Shown: positions 1 to 8,020 of the stretch, piece by piece
Layout: every line of letters begins with the position of its first letter
How positions within the stretch are numbered: the stretch's first letter is position 1
Source: Stutzerimonas stutzeri
GTDB taxonomy: Bacteria; Pseudomonadota; Gammaproteobacteria; Pseudomonadales; Pseudomonadaceae
NCBI RefSeq assembly: GCF_000952685.1
Contig: NZ_JYHV01000037.1
Location: forward strand, 682,001-746,000
Length of the DNA: 64,000 nucleotides
Direction: 5' to 3'
Position numbers and translations under genes: made by a program
Notes under the pieces: generated by a model
What the model saw: only the letters and a program-made list of their open reading frames with translations
Databases searched by the model: none
Told to the model about the DNA's origin: nothing

Positions 1-838
1 ACTGCATCGCGCCTTTCACCGCCTCGTCGAGATCGGCATCGTCGAATACCAGGAACGGCGCGTTACCACCCAGCTCCAGCGATACCTTCTTGATCCCCGG
101 CGCGCATTGCGCCATCAGCTTCGCGCCGACTTCGGTGGAACCGGTGAAGGTGATCTTGCGCACGGTCGGGTTGGCGGTCAGCTCGTCGCCGATGTCGCCG
201 GCCGAGCCAGTAATGACGCTGAACACGCCTTTCGGGATGCCGGCACGCTCAGCCAGTTCGGCCAGCGCCAACGCAGAAAACGGTGTCTGGCTCGCCGGTT
301 TGAGCACCATGGTGCAACCGGCCGCCAATGCCGGGCCGGCCTTGCGGGTGATCATCGCCGCCGGGAAGTTCCACGGCGTGATGGCCGCGGTGACGCCGAT
401 TGGCTGCTTGATGACGATGATGCGCTTGTCTTTCTGATGGCCTGGGATGGTATCGCCATAGATGCGCTTGGCCTCTTCGGCGAACCACTCGATAAAGGAG
501 GCGGCGTAGGCGATCTCGCCCTTGGATTCAGCCAGCGGCTTGCCCTGCTCCAGGGTCATCAGCCGGCCCAGATCGTCCTGGTTCTCCATCATCAGCTCGA
601 ACCAGCGACGCAGCTTCTGCGAGCGCTCCTTGGCGGTCAGATCACGCCAGGCCGGCAGTGCGCGCTCGGCCGCTTCGATGGCACGGCGGGTTTCGGCGGC
701 GCCCATCTTCGGCACGGTACCGAGAATCTCGTTGCTGGCCGGGTTGTTGACCTTGATGGTCTGGCCGCTGTCCGCGTCCTGCCAGGCGCCGTCGATATAA
801 GCCTGCTGGCGGAACAGCGAAGTGTCTTTGAGTTGCAT
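1..838 (-). CDS. gabD: NAD(P)-dependent succinate-semialdehyde dehydrogenase, 3' part missing
   Basis: The 279 N-terminal residues are visible and the gene runs off the left edge of the window. It belongs to the aldehyde dehydrogenase superfamily. The stretch with TPWNFPAAMITRKAGPALAAG and VLKPA is the nucleotide-binding fold, and FTGSTEVG and LELGGNAP are the usual active-site-proximal motifs; the catalytic cysteine lies beyond the edge. The overall sequence resembles GabD, which oxidises succinate semialdehyde to succinate in GABA and related catabolism, but other semialdehydes cannot be excluded from a partial protein. The start at 838 has an AGGAG ribosome site seven bases upstream. No partner gene such as gabT is visible because the natural neighbour side is cut off. 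Confidence 0.85.
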   Translation of the reverse strand, partial: MQLKDTSLFRQQAYIDGAWQDADSGQTIKVNNPASNEILGTVPKMGAAETRRAIEAAERALPAWRDLTAKERSQKLRRWFELMMENQDDLGRLMTLEQGKPLAESKGEIAYAASFIEWFAEEAKRIYGDTIPGHQKDKRIIVIKQPIGVTAAITPWNFPAAMITRKAGPALAAGCTMVLKPASQTPFSALALAELAERAGIPKGVFSVITGSAGDIGDELTANPTVRKITFTGSTEVGAKLMAQCAPGIKKVSLELGGNAPFLVFDDADLDEAVKGAMQ

Positions 839-1167
839 GGCAGTCTCCTGAGAGCCGGCGCGATGCCGGGAATTGGACCGAGGCCGTCTGGCCGATACGG
901 GGGCGATCAACATTGGAACCGTCCGACCTTGTCAGAGCGAGGGATGACCTCAGGGTTCCTGCTATGGGGCGAAGCGTTTGAAATCTCGAACGAATGCTAG
1001 GCCTATCGCCCGATAACAGGCAACACCATGTTCGGAAAAATTAACGCGCCATAGCCCAGCCTGATGGCCGCTCGACTTGCCACCGCAGCCCTCACGCGAT
1101 CCGCCACCCAGCTGTCCAAGCGCCATGGACGACCGCGGAGGACATGCGTATGATTGCGCCCCGCAAC
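839..1167. other. Intergenic region upstream of gabD and the tRNA
   Basis: These 329 bases must hold the leftward gabD promoter and the rightward tRNA promoter. Open frames here have no family resemblance and no ribosome-site support. I see no convincing repeat or operator. Confidence 0.5.
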
Positions 1168-1244
1168 GCACTCGTAGCTCAGCTGGATAGAGTACTGCCC
1201 TCCGAAGGCAGGGGTCGTGGGTTCGAATCCCGCCGAGTGCGCCA
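1168..1244 (+). tRNA. tRNA-Arg (anticodon CCG)
   Basis: The 77-nt cloverleaf has a seven-pair acceptor stem, GCACTCG with CGAGTGC, a D arm, an anticodon stem CTGCC/GGCAG enclosing the loop CTCCGAA (anticodon CCG, codon CGG), the T loop GTTCGAATC, and an encoded 3' CCA at 1242-1244. It is a single tRNA followed six bases later by a strong hairpin terminator. I see no integrated element next to it, although tRNA 3' ends are common integration sites. Confidence 0.97.
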
Positions 1245-1249
1245 TCTTC

Positions 1250-1289
1250 AACGCAAAAGCCCCGGATGAAAGTCCGGGGCTTTTGCGTT
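1250..1289. terminator. Bidirectional rho-independent terminator
   Basis: A perfect 17-bp inverted repeat (1250-1266 and 1273-1289) surrounds a six-base loop. The stem contains AAAAGCCCCGGA and its complement, so each strand reads a GC-rich stem followed by TTTT. It lies between the rightward tRNA and the leftward CitMHS gene and should end both transcripts. Confidence 0.92.
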
Positions 1290-1298
1290 TCGCGTCAT

Positions 1299-1322
1299 GC
1301 CATTGCCATTGCCATTGCCATC
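1299..1322. repeat. Hexanucleotide tandem repeat (GCCATT)n
   Basis: GCCATT occurs three times in a row and is followed by GCCATC, just after the terminator and before the stop codon of the CitMHS gene at 1330. It is non-coding and short, and could change length by slippage. No function is evident. Confidence 0.7.
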
Positions 1323-1329
1323 GCGGCGA

Positions 1330-2637
1330 TCAGACCTGCACCGCACCGATCGCCAGGGCGAAGGCCAGCATGACCAGGCTCACGCCCCACGCCCAGAAGA
1401 AGGTGAAGGCGATGTGCTTGCGCAGCTCGACGCCGGCCAGGGCGAGCGCCAGGTAGACGCTCGGGACCACGGGGCTGATGGCGAAGCCGGTGTTTTCACC
1501 GATCAGCATGGCCCGTGCGACAGCCTCCAGCGGCACACCTGCGGCCACCGCGACGTCGCGGATCACCGGCAGCAAGGCGAAGTAGTAGGCATCCGGGGAG
1601 AAAATCATGCCCAGCGGGACGCCGAAGGCACCGATAATCACGTGCAGGAACTGCGCCGAGCCGGCGGGCAGGATCTCGATCAGCGCGAGCGCCATGCCGT
1701 CGGACATCTTCGCGCCGGACAACACGCCCAGCAGTACCGCCGCGGCCATCATCACCAGCACCATCTGCAGCGCATCCGAAGCGTGGGCCTTGAGCCGTTC
1801 GGCCTGGGCGTCCAGCGAGACGAAATTGAGCGGCAGTGCGATACCCAGGCCGACCATGAAACAGGCGTACAGGGGAAAGATACCGGTGAACAGACAGGCC
1901 AGGATCGCGCCCGTCAGGGCTACGTTGAGCCAGTAGCGCAGCGTCCTGGGCGACAGCGCGTGTTCGCGCGGCTCGGGCTGGGTCGACGCGAAGTCGATCG
2001 TCGCCGCAGCCCCCAGCGACACCGGCCGGCCACGCTGAGCGCGGCGGGCGAGCAGCACCGCAACGATCAACATGCAGACCAGGCCGACCGCCTGTACCGG
2101 CAGCAACCCCAACCACAGCTCGGTGGCGTCCAGCCCGGAGACCGCGGCCGCACGCGCAGTGGTGCCGCCCCAGGGCACCATGTTGCCAACCCCGGCGGTG
2201 GTCCCGACCAGACACAGCAGCATGGCGGGGCTCATGTTCAACCGCCGATAAAGGGGCAACAGCGCTGGAATCGTCAATAGAAAGGTCGCTGCGCCCACTC
2301 CGTCCAGGTGCACCACGGCGGTGACCAGCACCGTGACCACAGCCACCGCCAGCGGCTTGCCGCCGGTGCTGCGGATCAGCAGGTTGACCAGCGGATCGAA
2401 CAGGCCACGATCACGCATGATGCCGAAGAACAGGATGGCGAAGAGGAACAGTGCCGCCGTCGGTGCGACGGTGATCAAACCACTCTTGATGAACTCACCT
2501 ATCTGCTGCGGGCTGAAGCCGGCCAGCAGGCAGATGGCGACGGGAATGGTGGTGAATGCCACCACCGGACTGATCCGGCGCAGCAGAATCAGCACGATGA
2601 TGCTGAGCATCATCAGAAAGCCCAGGGTTGTGATCAT
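1330..2637 (-). CDS. CitMHS-family citrate/organic acid transporter
   Basis: This 435-residue inner-membrane carrier is almost entirely hydrophobic helices. It has the CitMHS hallmarks: an N-terminal helix followed by LRRISPVVAFTTIPV, the conserved VVHLDGVGAATFLLTIPALLPLY segment, and GNMVPWGGTTARAAA, which is a substrate and cation-binding-type loop. Family members take up citrate, often as a metal complex, with protons. It is the last gene of the operon with the two AtuA-like genes upstream, so its substrate is probably the acid handled by them rather than necessarily citrate. The start at 2637 has GAGG eight bases upstream. Confidence 0.85.
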   Translation of the reverse strand: MITTLGFLMMLSIIVLILLRRISPVVAFTTIPVAICLLAGFSPQQIGEFIKSGLITVAPTAALFLFAILFFGIMRDRGLFDPLVNLLIRSTGGKPLAVAVVTVLVTAVVHLDGVGAATFLLTIPALLPLYRRLNMSPAMLLCLVGTTAGVGNMVPWGGTTARAAAVSGLDATELWLGLLPVQAVGLVCMLIVAVLLARRAQRGRPVSLGAAATIDFASTQPEPREHALSPRTLRYWLNVALTGAILACLFTGIFPLYACFMVGLGIALPLNFVSLDAQAERLKAHASDALQMVLVMMAAAVLLGVLSGAKMSDGMALALIEILPAGSAQFLHVIIGAFGVPLGMIFSPDAYYFALLPVIRDVAVAAGVPLEAVARAMLIGENTGFAISPVVPSVYLALALAGVELRKHIAFTFFWAWGVSLVMLAFALAIGAVQV

Positions 2638-2710
2638 GTGGTTTGCCTCGTCTTGTTTTTATAGTCGGGACCGGCATGCATCGCCGGCATGGATACGGCG
2701 GTAGCAGCGG

Positions 2711-3040
2711 TCAGCCAGTCGGTGGCGCGGGCAAGCGCATCGACAGCAACAGGTAGCTCAGGCTCTTGCCGTGTCGGTCGAGCCCGGGACTTCGGTTGAC
2801 GCCCCCTTCCAGCGCGTCTTCCAGGACGAAATTCAGCACCCGGAGACTGTCGAGCTCGTAGCGGCGAACCTTGCTCGGCCGACGCGTAGCGAACTGCTCG
2901 GCGACGCGCTCGCAGGTCAGCTCGCGCTGCAGCCAGGCATAGTGCGCGTCGTTCAGCGGAAACACCGCGATGCTGAGAATGTTGCCCTTATCGCCGGCAC
3001 GGGCATGGGCATAGTCGGCCAGGGTGACGAATGCGCTCAT
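2711..3040 (-). CDS. Small AtuA C-terminal-domain-like protein
   Basis: This 109-residue protein starts MSAFVTLADYAHARAGDKGN. The ARAGDKGN signature is the same as in the C-terminal domain of AtuA/DUF1446 acyclic-terpene-utilisation proteins. Here that domain is a separate polypeptide: the TGA of the preceding gene overlaps this ATG by one base (TGATG), so the two are translationally coupled and probably form one complex. A GTG three codons upstream is possible but less likely because of the coupling. The biochemical activity of the family is not established. Confidence 0.75.
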   Translation of the reverse strand: MSAFVTLADYAHARAGDKGNILSIAVFPLNDAHYAWLQRELTCERVAEQFATRRPSKVRRYELDSLRVLNFVLEDALEGGVNRSPGLDRHGKSLSYLLLSMRLPAPPTG

Positions 3041-4392
3041 CAATACCACTCCAGGGATGTTTCGATTTCATCGCGGGGGATCAGAAAGCTTTGCGTGGTG
3101 ATGCTTTCGCTGAGATGCCGACGCACCCCACCGCCGCCTGCGGGCCCATTGGTGTAGAGCGACTCCACCTCGCCCAGCAGCGCGTCGATCAGGTGTTTGT
3201 CCCGGTGCGTGAGTCCGACACGAACACGAACGTCTTCCAGCTCAGGCGCCCGCTCCAAACGCTGCGCCAGATACTCGCCGCGGCTGTCGTTGAACAGGCT
3301 GGCAACGCCGGACAGATCGATCCAGGGCTCGATCTGCGGCGCCAGTTGCGCGAAGCGCTGTAACAGCACGTCCCGCGCCAGCCGGGCGCGGGCCAGCGCG
3401 GCCGGGCCGGCGTAGGAAATCTCGCCCTCGCCGAACCAGAGGCCGCGCAGGCCGACCAGCCCCTTGAGGGTGTCCGGCTGCGGATGCCCCTGGATACCGC
3501 TGACTTCGACGCGGTTCTCGCCCTGTTGGTGAACACGCGCCGTGCCCAGGTCGAGCACCACATCGGGGGTCAGGTAGCGGCGTGGATCATGGACTTCATA
3601 GAGCAGTTGTTCCCTGACGGTACGCTCGCTGACAAAGCCGCCACTGCCGCCAGTCTTGGTGATCACCAGGCTGCCGTCCTCGCCCAGTTCGACGATGGGG
3701 CAGCCGAGGTTGGCCAGATCGGGAACGTCTTTGATGCCGGGATGGGCGAAATAGCCACCGGTGACCTGGGTGCAGCATTCCAGCAAATGCCCAGCGACGG
3801 TGGCGACGGCCATCTTCTGCCAGTCATCGCGCGCCCAGCCGAGCCCATGGCGCGCTGGCCCGACGGCCAAGGATGGGTCGGCGACGCGCCCGCAAAGAAC
3901 GATCTGTGCGCCCTGCTCGAGCGCCTGCGCGATGCCGTCGGCACCGGTATAGACATTGATCGAGACCCGCCCTTCGACCGGCGTCTCGGCGGGCAACCAG
4001 CGGTCCAGCGCCGCGGTGTCAGCCTGCAACAGGTCATCGCCCAGCACGCAGGCGATCCGCGTCTGTGCGTGGTGTGCTCCAAGCAACCCGCGTAGCCGCC
4101 GCGCGGCAGCCTGGGGATTGGCCGCACCGCCATTGGTAATGATGGGTATCTGGTGTTCGAGGCAGAGCTCGAGGATCGGCTCGATGAAATCGAACAGCCG
4201 CGCCGCATAGCCCAGGGCGGGATCGGCACGCTTGCGCAGCTGTGCTTCGGCCAGGGTGCGCTCGGCCAGCAGTTCGAGCATCAGGTAGCGTTGGCCGTCA
4301 CGGCCGGCCAGATCCCTGGCGAGCCGCAGCGCGGCATCGGGGCGGTCATTGGCAAAGCCGGCACCACAGCCGATGTGGATGATTTTTGTCAT
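3040..4392 (-). CDS. AtuA-like DUF1446 family protein
   Basis: This 450-residue protein starts MTKIIHIGCGAGFANDRPDAA, with a glycine-rich nucleotide-binding-like N terminus that is typical of DUF1446. The motif ITNGGAANP near residue 85 and the internal GGSGGF segment near residue 265 are family features. AtuA is required for acyclic terpene (citronellol/geraniol) breakdown in Pseudomonas, but its reaction is not settled, and this paralogue sits with a CitMHS carrier instead of atu genes. It more likely serves a carboxylic acid. I chose the start at 4392 for its GGAG ribosome site; an in-frame ATG at 4419 lacks one. Confidence 0.8.
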   Translation of the reverse strand: MTKIIHIGCGAGFANDRPDAALRLARDLAGRDGQRYLMLELLAERTLAEAQLRKRADPALGYAARLFDFIEPILELCLEHQIPIITNGGAANPQAAARRLRGLLGAHHAQTRIACVLGDDLLQADTAALDRWLPAETPVEGRVSINVYTGADGIAQALEQGAQIVLCGRVADPSLAVGPARHGLGWARDDWQKMAVATVAGHLLECCTQVTGGYFAHPGIKDVPDLANLGCPIVELGEDGSLVITKTGGSGGFVSERTVREQLLYEVHDPRRYLTPDVVLDLGTARVHQQGENRVEVSGIQGHPQPDTLKGLVGLRGLWFGEGEISYAGPAALARARLARDVLLQRFAQLAPQIEPWIDLSGVASLFNDSRGEYLAQRLERAPELEDVRVRVGLTHRDKHLIDALLGEVESLYTNGPAGGGGVRRHLSESITTQSFLIPRDEIETSLEWY

Positions 4393-4459
4393 AGGGGCTC
4401 CACTGCGGTTTGCCTGCATGGTGGAGCTGCGTCATTCTTCTGTGAATTCGAAAAGTACG

Positions 4460-4469
4460 ATCAATTGAT
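4460..4469. promoter_or_regulatory. Palindrome between the LysR gene and the AtuA-like operon
   Basis: The perfect 10-bp palindrome ATCAATTGAT sits in the 99-bp divergent intergenic region, 22 bases before the LysR start. It fits the A/T-rich dyad (T-N11-A class) that LysR proteins bind. Its use by the adjacent regulator is inferred from position only. Confidence 0.4.
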
Positions 4470-4491
4470 TCACTATTTTTATAGGTAGGCC

Positions 4492-5364
4492 ATGAACGTC
4501 TCGTTCCGTCAGCTACGTGCATTCGCTCTGGTTGCCGAGAGCAGCAGCTTCACCCGCACCGCCGAACTGCTGCATCTGTCCCAGCCGGCGCTGAGTTACA
4601 CCATCCGCAAGCTGGAAGAGTCGCTCGGCCTGCAGCTGCTGGCGCGCAACACCCGCATGGTCGAGCTGACCCCGGCTGGTCAGCATTTTTTGACCCAGGC
4701 ACGGCGGATGCTGCGGGACATGGAGGATGCGGTGCGCGATGCGCGTGAAACGCTGGCGCTGACCCGCGGCATCATTCGTCTGGGTGCGCTGCCGACCGCC
4801 GCGGCGTCGTTCCTGCCCGAAGCCATTGCCGCCTTTGCTCAGCAGCATCCGGGCATCGAAGTCCATCTGCGGGACGGCCGTGCCGGCGAGATTCTCGGTT
4901 GGCTGCAGAGCGGCGAGGTCGAAGCCGGAATCACCTCGTCGCCCGCTGAGGGGCTGAGCCTGAACTTCGAGCCGCTGCTGGACGATAACCTGGTGCTGCT
5001 GGTGCGAGAGGATGCCAAGCGGTGCACGCAATGGCAGAGCCTGCCTTATATCGCACTCACGCCGGACACCAGCATCCGACCGCTGGCCGACGCCGCGCTC
5101 AGGCACCTGGGCATGCAATCGACACCCGTCTGGGAGGTGGCGCACATGAGTTCGGTGGTGGCGCTGGTGCGTGAGGGGCTGGGGTTTTCGCTGCTGCCGG
5201 CCAGCTGCGCGTCGGTGTTCAATATCGAGCGGTGCACCACGGTGCCGGTCGAACAACCGGCACGGCGCTCGATTGGTCTGTTGGAAACCCGGCCGGTGTC
5301 ACGCTCGCCATCGTTGGCCGCGTTCATGGCATTTCTACGCAAGCGGCTCGAAGCCCGCGTTTGA
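4492..5364 (+). CDS. LysR-family transcriptional regulator
   Basis: This 290-residue protein begins MNVSFRQLRAFALVAESSSF. The winged helix-turn-helix lies in residues 4-62 (FTRTAELLHLSQPALSYTIR), and a periplasmic-binding-like effector domain covers about residues 90-290 (GIIRLGALPTAAASFLPEA). It is transcribed away from the AtuA-like/CitMHS operon across 99 bp, the classic arrangement for a LysR activator of the divergent genes. The effector is probably the carboxylic acid imported by CitMHS; this is an inference. Confidence 0.88.
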   Translation: MNVSFRQLRAFALVAESSSFTRTAELLHLSQPALSYTIRKLEESLGLQLLARNTRMVELTPAGQHFLTQARRMLRDMEDAVRDARETLALTRGIIRLGALPTAAASFLPEAIAAFAQQHPGIEVHLRDGRAGEILGWLQSGEVEAGITSSPAEGLSLNFEPLLDDNLVLLVREDAKRCTQWQSLPYIALTPDTSIRPLADAALRHLGMQSTPVWEVAHMSSVVALVREGLGFSLLPASCASVFNIERCTTVPVEQPARRSIGLLETRPVSRSPSLAAFMAFLRKRLEARV

Positions 5365-5488
5365 GCGTTCGCTGGGTCACGCTGTCACCGTGGCCATGAT
5401 AAATGCGCTTGAGGCCGGGTACGGTGCAGCCGTGGACAGGATTAGTTTCCCTTGCTCAACTGACGCAAACCAGAACCGAGGAACGCGA

Positions 5489-5857
5489 ATGATCGACTTC
5501 AACAACAAGGGCTTCTTCAAGCTCAAGCAGAACGACGAATACGCGGAGCGGGTCAGATCCCTGCTGCTGGACGGTGAACAGGTAATCGACGCCTACAAGT
5601 CCATGCGCGACGGCGTGGTATTCACCAACAAGCGCATCATCGCGGTCAACGTACAGGGCATCACCGGCAGCAAGAAGGATTTCACCTCGCTGCCCTACAA
5701 GAACATCGTTGCCTATTCGATCGAAACCTCCGGGACCTTCGATCTGGATTCCGAACTGGAGATCTATTTCTCGTCGCTGGGCCAGGTGAAGTTCGAGTTC
5801 ACCGGCAAGACGTCGATCGTGGAAATATCCAAGCACATATCGAAGCACGTGTTTTGA
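5489..5857 (+). CDS. Bacterial PH domain protein
   Basis: This 122-residue protein starts MIDFNNKGFFKLKQNDE. The segment VVFTNKRIIAVNVQGITGSKKDFTSLPY is the signature of the bacterial pleckstrin-homology (bPH_1, formerly DUF1696) family, which forms multimeric rings of unknown function. It has no signal peptide and no transmembrane helix, so it is predicted to be cytoplasmic. GAGGAA lies upstream of the start at 5489. Longer reading frames that begin inside the LysR gene are not supported. It is a single gene between a LysR gene and a convergent VOC gene. Confidence 0.85.
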   Translation: MIDFNNKGFFKLKQNDEYAERVRSLLLDGEQVIDAYKSMRDGVVFTNKRIIAVNVQGITGSKKDFTSLPYKNIVAYSIETSGTFDLDSELEIYFSSLGQVKFEFTGKTSIVEISKHISKHVF

Positions 5858-5888
5858 ACCAACGGGCGGGGCATTCACCACGCGGCGG

Positions 5889-6305
5889 TCAGTCCAGCAA
5901 TTGCGGGTTCCACACCACTTCCCAAAGGTGGCCGTCCGGGTCCTTGAAGTAGCCGGAATAGCCGCCCCAGAAGGTGTCATGCGCCGGTTTGACGATGACC
6001 GCGCCGGCCGTGGCGGCTGTGGCCATGACGGCGTCGACTTCGGTCTTCGATGACACGTTGTGGCCCAGCGTCATTTCCGTCGAACTGGCCGGACCGAGGG
6101 CCAACCCGGTGTCATGCGCAATGCTGCTGCGCGGCCAGAGGGCCAGACGCAGACCAGGTTGTAGCTGGATGAACGCAACCGCACCATGCTCGAATTCCTG
6201 TCCAACGATGCCTTCGCAGGCCAAGCCCAGACCATCGCGGTAGAACCGCAACGACGTTTCCAGGTCCTCGACTCCGAGGGTGATGACGGTGATACGAGGC
6301 TGCAT
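5889..6305 (-). CDS. VOC-family (glyoxalase-like) protein
   Basis: This 138-residue protein has two beta-alpha-beta-beta-beta modules: ITVITLGVEDLETSLRFYRDGLGL at residues 5-28, and GYSGYFKDPDGHLWEVVWNP near the C terminus, where the His and Glu are typical metal ligands of the vicinal-oxygen-chelate fold. Members include glyoxalases, dioxygenases and resistance proteins. Nothing in the neighbourhood identifies a substrate. Confidence 0.8.
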   Translation of the reverse strand: MQPRITVITLGVEDLETSLRFYRDGLGLACEGIVGQEFEHGAVAFIQLQPGLRLALWPRSSIAHDTGLALGPASSTEMTLGHNVSSKTEVDAVMATAATAGAVIVKPAHDTFWGGYSGYFKDPDGHLWEVVWNPQLLD

Positions 6306-6364
6306 GGTCAGACTCCGTTACGGATCATGGCTTTGCGGCCAGAGTAGAACAGGGCTCCGGCGAT

Positions 6365-6823
6365 TCAACCCGCTCGCTCGACCGCCTCGGCGCCAGCACT
6401 CGCGACCTGCGCGGCTTCGCTGCGGTGGACGCCGTGCACGCCAACCGCACCGATGCAACGGTCGTCGACATAGATCGGCATCGCGTCCGCGACGCAGCGC
6501 AGACGCGGAGAAGACCGCATCAGTGGCGCCGTCTCGAGCAGACCGCATCGCTCGACGGCCGCAGCCCGCTGGGCCTTTCTGATCGCGCAGCGGGCGCTAT
6601 CGGGCGGGCTGCCGTCGAGTTTCACCAGGCCAAGCGGCTCGCCCGCGCTATCGACTACCGCGATGGATACCGCCCAGCCACGGCGCTCGGCCTCGGCACG
6701 TGCCGCGCGCAGAGCGGCTTCGGTGCGCTGCATGCCGAGCTGGTAACGATCTTCCAATGGCGGAGGCCCCGCATAGATGGCAGCCTCCACATCCCATAGT
6801 CCTGACAGCAGTCCACGTCCCAT
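6365..6823 (-). CDS. GlcG/HbpS family heme-binding-type protein
   Basis: This 152-residue protein has the GlcG/HbpS pattern: a helical N terminus (residues 34-48), then VSIAVVDSAGEPLGLVKLDG, SARCAIRKAQRAAA, and a C-terminal IGAVGVHGVHRSEAAQVASAG. It has no signal peptide. Such proteins are often encoded beside glycolate or lactate oxidases (GlcG in glc operons), and here the gene lies 24 bp downstream of an FMN-dependent alpha-hydroxyacid oxidase. A role as an accessory or heme/cobalamin-handling partner of that oxidase is an inference. GGAGGG precedes the start. Confidence 0.8.
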   Translation of the reverse strand: MGRGLLSGLWDVEAAIYAGPPPLEDRYQLGMQRTEAALRAARAEAERRGWAVSIAVVDSAGEPLGLVKLDGSPPDSARCAIRKAQRAAAVERCGLLETAPLMRSSPRLRCVADAMPIYVDDRCIGAVGVHGVHRSEAAQVASAGAEAVERAG

Positions 6824-6847
6824 AAGCCCTCCGCTAGCGGCTTTGCG

Positions 6848-8020
6848 CTAGTTCTTGTTATTGATCAGGCAATCGCGGGTGACGTCCTCGATCCGGGTCA
6901 GCCCCAGCAGCGCCATGTCTCGCTGCAATTCGGCGCCCAGCAGTTCGATGGCGTGGGCCACCCCCGCCTCGCCCGCATAGGCCGCGGCGTAGTTGAATGG
7001 CCGGCCGATGAACACCATGCGCGCGCCCAGCGCCAACGCCTTCAACACATCGGTGCCGCGCCGGAAGCCGCTGTCGACCATGACCGGCAGTTCGCTGACC
7101 GCTTCCACCACCCCAGGCAAGGCCGCCAGCGCCGAGATTGTGCCGTCGAGCTGGCGCCCGCCGTGGTTGGACACGATCAGCGCATCCGCACCCACGTCGC
7201 GAGCCTTGCGCGCATCGTCCGGGTGGAGAATGCCCTTGACCACCAGCTTGCCCGGCCACAGCCGTCGGACCCGTTCGAGATAGCGCCAGTTGAGGTGGCT
7301 GCGACCAGAAAAATCCCGCTTTACGTTACCGGACAGGATCGCGACGCCGCGCGTGGCGTAGTTGTTCTCGAAGTGCGGCATGCCGTGGTTGATCAAGGTG
7401 CGCAGGAAGGTGCCGAACAACCAGCGCGGCCGCACCAGCCCGTCGTAGGCCAGCCGCAGACTGGGACGCAGCGGTGAACTGAAGCCCGAGCGGGTGTTGT
7501 TGTCGCTGTTGGGCGGCACCGGGTAATCGACGGTGATCACCAGCTTGTCGAAGCCGGCACCGCGCACGCGCTCGATCAGCGCCTCGATGCCGGCCTCATC
7601 GCCTGGCAGATAGGCCTGGAACCAGTCGGTCTTGCCGTGATTGAGCACGTCCTCCATGCGGATCAGCGAGCTGCCGCTGAGGATCATCGGAATGCCGGCC
7701 TTGGCTGCCGCCTGTGCCTGCACCAGATCGCCGCGGTAGGCCGAGAGCGCGCTGATGCCCATTGGCGCGATGCCGATCGGCAAGGCGTAGCGCTGACCCA
7801 GCAGCTCGGTTTCAAGCGCAATGTTGGATACGTCCACCAGTGCCCGTGGCAGGAACGAATACGCATCGAAGGCGCTGCGATTGGCCCGGGCGGTGTGCCC
7901 ATCTTCGGCGACATTGGCGATGTAGCCGTAGATCGGCCGTGGCAGATGGCGCTTCGCAGCGTGATCGAGATCGTGCAGGTTGAGAATCGACGCCAGGCGG
8001 CGCGAGGGGTTACTGGGCAT
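6848..8020 (-). CDS. FMN-dependent alpha-hydroxyacid oxidase/dehydrogenase (LldD-like)
   Basis: This 390-residue protein belongs to the L-lactate dehydrogenase/glycolate oxidase family. Motifs include the N-terminal YGYIANVAEDGHTARANR, PIGIAPMGI, the FMN-binding VKGILHPDDA, the catalytic SNHGGRQLDG (the His is the base) and DSGFRRGTDVLKAL, which binds the phosphate. It would oxidise an L-2-hydroxy acid to a 2-keto acid at the membrane or in the cytoplasm. Its start overlaps the end of the D-2-hydroxyacid dehydrogenase gene by 11 bp. In this sugar-acid island it may handle lactate or another hydroxy acid released by the aldolase; mandelate is an alternative substrate. Confidence 0.87.
   Translation of the reverse strand: MPSNPSRRLASILNLHDLDHAAKRHLPRPIYGYIANVAEDGHTARANRSAFDAYSFLPRALVDVSNIALETELLGQRYALPIGIAPMGISALSAYRGDLVQAQAAAKAGIPMILSGSSLIRMEDVLNHGKTDWFQAYLPGDEAGIEALIERVRGAGFDKLVITVDYPVPPNSDNNTRSGFSSPLRPSLRLAYDGLVRPRWLFGTFLRTLINHGMPHFENNYATRGVAILSGNVKRDFSGRSHLNWRYLERVRRLWPGKLVVKGILHPDDARKARDVGADALIVSNHGGRQLDGTISALAALPGVVEAVSELPVMVDSGFRRGTDVLKALALGARMVFIGRPFNYAAAYAGEAGVAHAIELLGAELQRDMALLGLTRIEDVTRDCLINNKN

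Noticed and set aside
107..1000. 297-residue plus-strand frame over gabD
   Set aside because: It is antisense to the aldehyde dehydrogenase, has low-complexity Arg/Gly content and no family features.
1168..1289. tRNA-Arg as an integrated-element attachment site
   Set aside because: No integrase, no duplicated tRNA 3' end nearby and no change in gene type downstream.
1297..2280. 327-residue His/Gln/Arg-rich frame
   Set aside because: It is the antisense shadow of the CitMHS carrier; its composition reflects hydrophobic codons read on the other strand.
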